From Clostridia bacterium (GTDB taxonomy: Bacteria > Bacillota > Clostridia > Oscillospirales > CAG-272), in NCBI GenBank assembly GCA_017629925.1, contig JAGBWH010000190.1:1-6654 (forward strand): DNA of 6,654 bases, given 5' to 3'. Position numbers and translations under genes: made by a program. Below, one piece after another: positions 1 to 5,363 of the stretch (position 1 is its first letter; every line of letters starts with the position of its first letter). The notes below the pieces were generated by a model. That model saw only the letters and a program-made list of their open reading frames with translations. It did not search any database and was not told the origin of the DNA.

Positions 1-103
1 CCCGAAGGGCATATCACATCGAAGATATATCATACGCGATAGCGTATATCACAAATCCCGCAAGGGATTTATATCATTGCGTGTTCTCCCTCGGAGAACG
101 CGC
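1..103. repeat. End of a hairpin-repeat array (left copy)
   Basis: Five successive small hairpins are visible: CCC-GAA-GGG (1-9), ATC-GAA-GAT (18-26), ACGC-GATA-GCGT (34-45), AAATCCC-GCAA-GGGATTT (53-70) and GTTCTCC-CTC-GGAGAAC (83-99). The last extends to 79-103 through a T-G wobble and GCG/CGC. The first four are followed by a near-constant linker, ATATCAC or ATATCAT. Arm sequences differ from unit to unit while pairing is kept. The array starts before the window and ends 5 bp from the dpaB stop codon (109-111). Positions 45-85 match 6613-6653 at 38 of 41 bases. The outermost hairpin could also form the 3' end of the dpa transcript, but on the minus strand no T-run follows it, so I do not call it a terminator. 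Confidence 0.85.
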
Positions 104-108
104 TACCC

Positions 109-672
109 TTATGCCAAAAACAGCGGGCGGTTTTGCTCGCCTTTGAGGGCGTGGGCGAGGCAGTCGGGCACAAGGGAAAAATCTGCGACAAGGGAATGCG
201 GTTTTTGGCGGGGATCGTCTTGGCGCATAGGGACAAAAAAGACCTGTTTTCTTTGCAGGAAAGTGGAGATGTTCGCTCAGTTGGCGGATAGGGCATCGTT
301 TGACGCCAAGGCGACAAGCAAGGGGCGGTCGCATCGTAGGTGCGCTTTTGACGCCATGGTCACGGCGGTGTCGGTGATGCCACAGGCAATTTTGGCGAGG
401 GTGTTGCCCGTGCAGGGGGCAATGACCAAGGCGTCAAGGGGTGAGGCAGGGCCAAGTGGCTCTGCCATGGCAATCGTGTGGATGACAGGGCGCGAGCAAA
501 TGGTGCAAATTTGCTCGATAAGGTGGGCGGAGGTGCCAAATCGGGTGTTTGTGGAATACACACATTCACTCACAATCGGCTGTATGTCATATCCTTTCTC
601 TCTTAACTCTGAAAGGATGGAAAGGGATGTGGCATGAGTGCAAAATGAGCCACAAAAAGCATAACCAATCAT
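109..672 (-). pseudogene. dpaB: Dipicolinate synthase subunit B (SpoVFB), interrupted by an in-frame TGA
   Basis: DpaB is the flavoprotein-fold partner of DpaA. Together they oxidise the lysine-pathway intermediate to dipicolinic acid in the sporulation mother cell. The open part (277-672) encodes 131 residues with family hallmarks: a GSFCT-like start (8-12), NTRFG (42-46), AEPLGP (70-75), PLDALVIAP (78-86), TGN (88-90) and ASNDALSAN (123-131). A TGA at 277-279 follows. The same frame then continues for 55 more codons to TAA at 109-111 and still reads as the family C-terminus, with FFVPMRQDDP (145-154), KPHSLVADF (157-165) and a helix ending near PLFLA. The total of 187 codons fits the usual length of about 190-200. 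No frameshift is needed; one base change explains the defect. The start has a GAGGAA ribosome-binding site at 678-683. The truncated product lacks a conserved segment and is probably non-functional. Alternatives are a sequencing error or readthrough. Confidence 0.9.
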
Positions 673-754
673 CGTTCTTCCTCGTTTTGTTTGTTCCGTT
701 TTTTGAAATATCGGGGAGGGGTATCATGAAAAATAGCATCATTTGGTGCAAATA

Positions 755-778
755 AACGGCATTTGCCGTTATTTTTTT
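755..778 (+). terminator. Hairpin with T-tract between dpaA and dpaB
   Basis: AACGGC (755-760), loop ATTT, GCCGTT (765-770), then ATTTTTTT. In the plus direction this is a compact terminator-like hairpin. In the minus direction, the sense direction for dpa, the same stem is followed only by TATTTG, so any termination there would be partial. It overlaps the dpaA stop codon (769-771), so it could act as a weak attenuator that lowers dpaB relative to dpaA. Confidence 0.45.
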
Positions 779-1614
779 GCCAACTCAAGGACGTACTCGG
801 CAATGAGCTGTCCTGCACTTTGATACATATATTTGCCCGGCAACCCGCCACCAAGCAAAAGACGCTGGGGGGCATGAGGGGGCAAAAGAATGTTTTTGCC
901 CGATGCCAGCTCAATGATGATGCCGTCCTCTGGCATATATGCCAAATTTTGCGCATAAGAAATAGGGGCTGGGACTGTGTTATATAGTACGTTTATGTTT
1001 TGTAAAGCATTGCATGGGGGCGGGAAGGGGAGCGCATCAAACACGCCGTCGGCTTTGGCTTGGTTTTGGGCACTCTCTCGTCTGGCAAAGACAGTCACCT
1101 TCGCGCCGAGCATCACCAGCCGTTTTGACAACGCCTGTGCGATTCGACCATAACCGAAAATGCCGACGTGGAGACGGCGGGGAGATTGCCCCGTTTCTGT
1201 GAGGAGCATACCTAATGCGCCCTCGGCGGTGAGTATGGCGTTTTCTGCTACATACTCTTCTTTTTCCAGCAAATCCCACATCTCGCATTGATGCGCTTGG
1301 GCGGCCTCTTGAAAATGGGATGTGGGGTTGCCGCAAATCACGTTTTTATGTCTGTGCAGTCTCGCCTCCACCTCTGCCACCTCGCCACCACCCACGATGG
1401 TGATGCCGTCTTTTGTCATGGGAATGGGTAAAAGCAAAAAGGGGGCATCCGGGCAAGCAGAAAGGCAAGGATAAAGAGAGATGCCCTCCCTATCATTGAT
1501 GGGGGCGTTTTTCTCTCCGAGGTGGCAAAGGTCAACCTGCCAGCCTGCTTGCTTGAGGGCTTTTGCGGCGTACCATTGCCTTGTATCTCCGTAAATCACC
1601 AGGGCATGGGGCAT
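769..1614 (-). CDS. dpaA: Dipicolinate synthase subunit A (SpoVFA)
   Basis: This is the 281-aa NAD(P)-binding subunit of dipicolinate synthase, which makes the spore-core chelator dipicolinic acid in the mother cell. An N-terminal domain opens with YGDTRQ (8-13), matching GGDARQ remembered from the Bacillus protein. A middle segment NAILTAEGALGMLL (125-138) follows. A Rossmann nucleotide site lies at 150-160, with GxGRIA (154-159) and a basic AxxRRES after the second strand. Downstream are NTVP (212-215), IIELAS (233-238), GLPG (257-260) and SAGQLI (266-271), in family order. Where I remember DLAS-x-PGG, this copy has ELASGKNI, a small divergence. Length is close to the usual 285-300. The ATG is supported by GGAGA at 1621-1625, six bases upstream. 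dpaB follows after 96 bp, a wide gap for this pair, and a sigma-K-like promoter lies upstream. Confidence 0.93.
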   Translation of the reverse strand: MPHALVIYGDTRQWYAAKALKQAGWQVDLCHLGEKNAPINDREGISLYPCLSACPDAPFLLLPIPMTKDGITIVGGGEVAEVEARLHRHKNVICGNPTSHFQEAAQAHQCEMWDLLEKEEYVAENAILTAEGALGMLLTETGQSPRRLHVGIFGYGRIAQALSKRLVMLGAKVTVFARRESAQNQAKADGVFDALPFPPPCNALQNINVLYNTVPAPISYAQNLAYMPEDGIIIELASGKNILLPPHAPQRLLLGGGLPGKYMYQSAGQLIAEYVLELAKK

Positions 1615-1670
1615 TCTGTGTCTCCGTTTCTGTTCTGTTTTTTGTTTTCGTCTTTTCGTTCTTTTACGGT

Positions 1671-1698
1671 TAGTATATGAAAGAAAAGTTGTCTTTGT
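1671..1698 (-). promoter_or_regulatory. Candidate sigma-K-type sporulation promoter for dpaA
   Basis: On the minus strand, CATATACTA (1679 down to 1671) fits the sigma-K -10 pattern CATAnnnTA exactly. An AC dinucleotide (1698-1697) sits 17 bases upstream, as expected for the short sigma-K -35 element. A start near 1662 would give a leader of about 48 bases before the dpaA ATG. In Bacillus the dpa (spoVF) operon belongs to the sigma-K mother-cell regulon, so position and motif agree. The region is AT-rich and the -35 is only two bases, so a chance match is possible. Confidence 0.5.
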
Positions 1699-1704
1699 AC
1701 CCTA

Positions 1705-1729
1705 TAAAATGTATATAAAATACATTTTA
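1705..1729. repeat. Perfect 10-bp dyad between divergent promoters
   Basis: TAAAATGTAT (1705-1714) and ATACATTTTA (1720-1729) form a perfect inverted repeat around a 5-bp centre (ATAAA). It lies directly upstream of the dpaA -35 element and 22 bp upstream of the mntP -35. No T-run follows on the plus strand, so it does not look like a terminator there. It could be an operator for a dimeric regulator. It does not obviously match MntR or Fur-family boxes as I remember them, so I assign no regulator. Confidence 0.4.
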
Positions 1730-1751
1730 GTATAAAGATAACATAAAAATC

Positions 1752-1780
1752 TTGACAAATGAAAAAGAATGTGCTAATAT
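1752..1780 (+). promoter_or_regulatory. Sigma-A promoter for the mntP operon
   Basis: TTGACA (1752-1757), a 17-bp spacer and TAATAT (1775-1780) make a near-consensus housekeeping promoter. Transcription should begin near 1787, right at the 5' edge of the riboswitch aptamer. Such a strong promoter suits a gene controlled mainly after initiation, by transcription termination. Confidence 0.88.
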
Positions 1781-1786
1781 GGATTT

Positions 1787-1872
1787 GTCCGTGAGGGAGT
1801 AATTTACGCTGTGCGTGGCAAGTCAACATCCTGGCATTTATGCCTGGCTTGTCTTAATAAATGAGACTCATG
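1787..1872 (+). ncRNA. yybP-ykoY manganese riboswitch aptamer
   Basis: The leader of mntP carries conserved yybP-ykoY blocks: AGGGAGTA near the 5' side, AGTCAACAT (1821-1829), a stem GGCA-TTTA-TGCC with CCTGGCTTG after it, and AATGAGAC before the closing helix. A small ACGC/GCGT stem (1806-1816) lies in the first arm. CGTGAG (1790-1795) can pair with CTCATG (1867-1872) to close the aptamer. This class binds Mn2+ and typically precedes MntP or P-type ATPases, as here. The exact aptamer boundaries were set by eye. Confidence 0.9.
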
Positions 1873-1904
1873 CACAGGTAGTTCTGTGTTTGAGTCTCTT
1901 TTTT
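1863..1904 (+). terminator. Riboswitch expression-platform terminator
   Basis: GAGACTCATGCACAG (1863-1877), loop GTAGTT, CTGTGTTTGAGTCTC (1884-1898) and a six-T run (1899-1904) form a strong intrinsic terminator, with 13 of 15 positions complementary. Its left arm contains the 3' strand of the aptamer-closing helix, so the two structures exclude each other. Mn2+ binding should stabilise the aptamer and permit readthrough, making it an ON switch. Confidence 0.9.
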
Positions 1905-1953
1905 ATCTAAAACATTGCAAACATACTCCACTTCACACGATTGAGGAGAAAAA

Positions 1954-2550
1954 ATGGATATTGTTGTGATATTGCTATTTGCGGTTGGAGTGTCAATGGA
2001 CGCTTTTGCCGTGGCAATTTCAAAAGGCCTTTGTATGGACAAAGTCACGCCGGCGCGAAGTGCTGTCGTGGGGCTTTGGTTTGGCGGATTTCAGGCGATT
2101 ATGCCGTTCTTTGGATATCTGCTTGGCACCGTATTTAAGGGATTTGCCGAAAAGGGTATGCCATGGATTTCTTTCGCTTTGCTGGTGCTGATTGGTGGAA
2201 ATATGATCAAAGAAGCCTTAGAAAAAGAGGAAGACGTCGCTTGCTCGATAGAGGATCGTTCTCTTGCTCCCCTCACCATGCTCGTGATGGCGATTGCCAC
2301 CAGCATTGATGCCTTTGGCGTGGGGATCACCTTTGTGACCGAATTTGATGGCTGGGGGCAAGTCGTGCCTGCCATATTGGCAATTGGATGCACCACCTTC
2401 GCATTCTCTTTTGTAGGGGTGCAAGTTGGCCATGTGTTTGGGGCAAGGCGCAAAAAAGCCGCAGAAATTGTCGGCGGCTGTATTCTCATTTTGTTGGGTA
2501 TCAAAAACATTTTAGATATGTTTGGATGGTTGCCCGACGGGATGCTATGA
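1954..2550 (+). CDS. mntP: Manganese efflux pump MntP
   Basis: MntP (YebN, formerly DUF204) exports Mn2+ across the cytoplasmic membrane and protects against manganese overload. The 198-residue product has six likely membrane segments, near 2-22, 37-60, 71-88, 107-127, 137-158 and 170-190. The internal duplication typical of the family is clear: SMDAFAVAISKG (14-25) in the first half and TSIDAFGVGITF (116-127) in the second. The paired acidic residues are D16 and D119. GG-x8-GIKNIL (174-187) closes the last helix. Length is slightly above the 188 residues of the E. coli protein. The start is set by GAGGAG at 1943-1948, five bases before ATG. It follows a Mn2+ riboswitch and precedes a P-type ATPase by 54 bp with no terminator between, so the two are probably co-transcribed. 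TGA is used as its normal stop. Confidence 0.95.
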   Translation: MDIVVILLFAVGVSMDAFAVAISKGLCMDKVTPARSAVVGLWFGGFQAIMPFFGYLLGTVFKGFAEKGMPWISFALLVLIGGNMIKEALEKEEDVACSIEDRSLAPLTMLVMAIATSIDAFGVGITFVTEFDGWGQVVPAILAIGCTTFAFSFVGVQVGHVFGARRKKAAEIVGGCILILLGIKNILDMFGWLPDGML

Positions 2551-2604
2551 CGGATATAATTACGCTGATATATACATAATCTATAAAAAAGTTAGGAGAA
2601 ACAA

Positions 2605-5274
2605 ATGAAAGCATTTCATGCACAAACCTTTGATGAAGCGCTGCAAAACGTTCAGTCTACTCCAGAGGGGCTTTCCACTGCAGAAGCTGCCCAAAGACTG
2701 GCGAAAAATGGCAAAAATGCGCTAAAAGAACCTAAACGTAAATCCCTTATCGTAAAGTTTTTAGAGCAATTCAAAGACATGATGATTATCGTGCTTTTGG
2801 TGGCAGCTGCCGTGTCTGCGGTGATTTCTCTCGCAGAAGGCGTATATGAAGAATTGATTGATGCCGGCATTATTTTGCTGATTGTCATCATCAATGCTGT
2901 GATTGGCTTGGTGCAAAGCAACAAAGCCGAAGCCGCCATGGATGCACTCAAAAGTATGAACCGTCCCTATGCAAAAGTGATTAGAGACGGTGTGCCCCTT
3001 CGCATTCCCGGTGAAGAATTGGTGGTGGGCGATATTGTTCTCCTCGAAGCAGGCGATACCGTTCCCGCAGACCTGAGACTACTGGAAAGTGCTTCGCTTA
3101 AAATTGAAGAAGCGGCGCTGACGGGTGAGTCTGTTCCCTCTGAAAAAGAAGCGGGCGAACTGGTAGCCGAAGATGCGCCCTTGGGTGACCGCCATAACAT
3201 GGCATACAGCGGTGGTGCTGTGACCTATGGTAGAGGTAAAGGCGTGGTTGTGGCGATTGGTATGCAAACCGAAATGGGTAAAATTGCAGAAATGCTCACC
3301 TCCGAAGATGCAGAAACCTCTCCTCTTCAAAACCAATTGGCAAAAACCGCAAAAATGCTCAGCATTTTGGTGCTTGGCATTGCCGTTGTGATTTTTGCTG
3401 TCAACGTCATTCGCGCTGTGGTAGGCGGAACATTCTCCGTAGAAGTGCTCATCGAAGCCTTCATGACCGCCGTTGCGATCGCGGTGGCTGCCATTCCCGA
3501 AGGCTTGCCCGCAACCGTGACCATCGTTTTGGCACTGGGCGTGCAAAGAATGTCTGCCAGAAATGCCATCATTCGCAACCTGCCCTCTGTGGAAACACTC
3601 GGTTGCTGTGAAATCATTTGCTCCGATAAAACCGGCACCTTGACGCTCAACCGCATGACCGTTAAAGGCCTTTACACCATGGGGCAAAGCTTTACCGACA
3701 AAACCGGCCTTGAAACGGATGACACCATGCTCCTCCGCCGCACCCTCGCACTTTGCAACGATACGGTAGAAGGGGATGCCGAAAGTGGCCATAAACTCTA
3801 TGGCGATCCCACCGAAACCGCTTTGGTGCAATACTATAAAGATGCAGGGGATCGGTATGACGAACTGAGAGCCAACTTCCCCCGCACAAATGAACTGCCT
3901 TTTGATAGCGTTCGTAAGTGCATGAGCGTGCTTTGCACCACCGACGGTCAAGATGTGCTGTATGTAAAGGGCGCGCCCGATATGCTCCTTGAGCGTTGCA
4001 CCCAAATCATGACAGCAGAGGGCGTTCGTCCTTTGACCGACGCTGACCGCAACGATATTCTGGCGGCTAACCGTGGCATGGCAGAGCAAGCCCTTCGTGT
4101 GTTGGCGGCTGCTGTTCGCTACGATATTCCTAAAAATAAAGACCATTGGGAAGAAGAACTTGTGTTCGTCGGCCTTGTGGGCATGATCGACCCGCCTCGT
4201 CCTGAAGTGAAAGATGCGGTGGCAGTTTGCCGTGAGGCAGGCATGAGACCTCTCATGATTACAGGCGACCACAAAGACACCGCCGCTGCGATTGCAAGCG
4301 AGATTGGTATTCTCCGCGAAGGCGAAAAGGTGATGACAGGTGCGGAAATCGACCGTCTTTCTGATGAAGAACTCACCGCTTGCATTGCGGAATATAGCGT
4401 GTTTGCTCGTGAGAGCCCTGAAAATAAAGTCCGTATCGTTCGTGCTTACCGCGTGCAAGATAAAATCGTTGCCATGACAGGTGACGGCGTCAACGACGCG
4501 CCCTCCATCAAAGCCGCTGATATTGGTATCGGCATGGGCATCACAGGCACAGACGTATCCAAAGGTGCTGCTGACATGGTTTTGGCAGACGATAACTTTG
4601 CCACCATCGTTGGTGCGGTAGAAGAGGGCAGAAAGATTTATGCCAATATTCAAAAAGCCCTGCAATTCTTGCTTTCCGCCAATATTGCAGAGGTGCTGTG
4701 TCTCTTTATTGTAAGTGTGTTCTTGGGCGAATCGTTTTTGACACCCGTCATGATTTTGTGGGTGAACTTGATTACCGACTCTCTGCCCGCTTTGGCATTG
4801 GGTATGGAACAAGCCGAACAAGACGTGATGAAGCAAAAGCCTCGTAAATCAGGCGGTAGCTTGTTTGCGGGCAAAGTAGGTACGAGAATTATCCTGCAAG
4901 GTTGTATGCAAACCATTCTTGTCATGGCAACCTATCTCCTCGGCTTCCATGTGATGAGTGCAGAAAACCACGAAGTGGGCGTGACGATGGCGTTTATCTC
5001 CCTTGCCGCTATTCAGCTCTTCCATGCCTATAACATGAGAGCTTTGTCACATTCTCTCTTCTCCCGTCCTTTGCTTGCCAACCGCATGATGAATGTTGCA
5101 TTTGTGATTGGCGCTGTGCTGATTGCCATTATCATGGTCATCCCCGGCCTGAGAGATATGTTTGGCGCAGTCGCTCTGAACTGGCAACAACTTGCTGTGG
5201 CACTTGGCAGCGCATTGTTTATCATTCCCGCAGTTGAAATTCAAAAACTCATTGAGAAAAAACACGCAAAATAA
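2605..5274 (+). CDS. P2A-type (SERCA-like) cation-transporting ATPase, Ca2+ and/or Mn2+ export
   Basis: This 889-residue P-type ATPase pumps divalent cations out of the cytoplasm. Domains run in order: N-terminal cation-ATPase region (1-45), M1-M2 (about 53-105), actuator with TGES (173-176), M3-M4 with PEGLP (298-302), phosphorylation site DKTGT (341-345), nucleotide-binding region with KGAPD (455-459), DPPRPE (529-534), TGDH (553-556), TGDGVNDAP (625-633), then M5-M10. Ion-site residues, aligned by eye to SERCA, are E299 (E309), N693 and E696 (N768, E771), N721, T724 and D725 (N796, T799, D800). The M8 glutamate (E908) appears as Q804. These favour a Ca2+-ATPase-like site, but location behind a Mn2+ riboswitch and mntP suggests Mn2+ export, known for some riboswitch-controlled P-type ATPases. 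The start is supported by AGGAG at 2594-2598. The gene is intact and full length. Confidence 0.95.
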   Translation: MKAFHAQTFDEALQNVQSTPEGLSTAEAAQRLAKNGKNALKEPKRKSLIVKFLEQFKDMMIIVLLVAAAVSAVISLAEGVYEELIDAGIILLIVIINAVIGLVQSNKAEAAMDALKSMNRPYAKVIRDGVPLRIPGEELVVGDIVLLEAGDTVPADLRLLESASLKIEEAALTGESVPSEKEAGELVAEDAPLGDRHNMAYSGGAVTYGRGKGVVVAIGMQTEMGKIAEMLTSEDAETSPLQNQLAKTAKMLSILVLGIAVVIFAVNVIRAVVGGTFSVEVLIEAFMTAVAIAVAAIPEGLPATVTIVLALGVQRMSARNAIIRNLPSVETLGCCEIICSDKTGTLTLNRMTVKGLYTMGQSFTDKTGLETDDTMLLRRTLALCNDTVEGDAESGHKLYGDPTETALVQYYKDAGDRYDELRANFPRTNELPFDSVRKCMSVLCTTDGQDVLYVKGAPDMLLERCTQIMTAEGVRPLTDADRNDILAANRGMAEQALRVLAAAVRYDIPKNKDHWEEELVFVGLVGMIDPPRPEVKDAVAVCREAGMRPLMITGDHKDTAAAIASEIGILREGEKVMTGAEIDRLSDEELTACIAEYSVFARESPENKVRIVRAYRVQDKIVAMTGDGVNDAPSIKAADIGIGMGITGTDVSKGAADMVLADDNFATIVGAVEEGRKIYANIQKALQFLLSANIAEVLCLFIVSVFLGESFLTPVMILWVNLITDSLPALALGMEQAEQDVMKQKPRKSGGSLFAGKVGTRIILQGCMQTILVMATYLLGFHVMSAENHEVGVTMAFISLAAIQLFHAYNMRALSHSLFSRPLLANRMMNVAFVIGAVLIAIIMVIPGLRDMFGAVALNWQQLAVALGSALFIIPAVEIQKLIEKKHAK

Positions 5275-5287
5275 TCTTTTTCAATAC

Positions 5288-5317
5288 GCCGCCATCCCAT
5301 TTTGGGTGGCGGCTTTT
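5288..5317 (+). terminator. Intrinsic terminator after the ATPase gene
   Basis: GCCGCCATCCCA (5288-5299) pairs with TGGGTGGCGGC (5303-5313) with one bulged T, and TTTT follows (5314-5317). It starts 14 bp after the ATPase stop codon and separates the riboswitch operon from the next gene. The T-run is short, so some readthrough is possible. Confidence 0.8.
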
Positions 5318-5326
5318 GAGACAATA

Positions 5327-5351
5327 TTTAGTTTTAGTCAACCAACTAAAA
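5327..5351. repeat. Small inverted repeat ahead of the unknown membrane-protein gene
   Basis: TTTTAGT (5332-5338) and ACTAAAA (5345-5351) are complementary. An alternative pairing is TTTAGTT (5327-5333) with AACTAAA (5344-5350). It ends at the ribosome-binding site (AAAGGA, 5351-5356). It could be an operator or a leader stem that limits translation. No clear promoter is visible between the preceding terminator and this gene. Confidence 0.3.
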
Positions 5352-5363
5352 AAGGAATAGAAA

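Noticed and set aside
277..279. Selenocysteine or reassigned TGA in dpaB
   Set aside because: mntP and the membrane-protein gene both end in TGA, so it is a normal stop. The position is not a redox cysteine in the family as I remember it, and I see only a four-base-pair weak hairpin downstream, not a convincing SECIS. Mutation or sequencing error is simpler.
69..334. Frameshift as the cause of dpaB truncation
   Set aside because: Other minus-strand frames here are open, but their translations are Pro/Arg/Ser-rich nonsense. The conserved C-terminus is in the original frame directly after the TGA.
77..637. 186-codon plus-strand open frame opposite dpaB
   Set aside because: Antisense to a recognisable gene, with no ribosome-binding site and a composition typical of a reverse-frame shadow. 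It also begins inside the repeat array.
1596..1829. 77-codon minus-strand frame across the dpaA leader and riboswitch
   Set aside because: It covers the divergent promoters and the riboswitch, has no good start signals and overlaps dpaA in another frame.
2551..2604. Separate promoter or terminator between mntP and the ATPase gene
   Set aside because: The 54-bp spacer is AT-rich but shows no TTGACA-like -35, no hairpin and no T-run. Only a ribosome-binding site is clear.
3079..4836. 585-codon minus-strand open frame inside the ATPase gene
   Set aside because: It is long, but exactly antisense to a highly conserved P-type ATPase. The translation is His/Cys/Asn-rich without domains, as expected from the codon bias of the sense strand.
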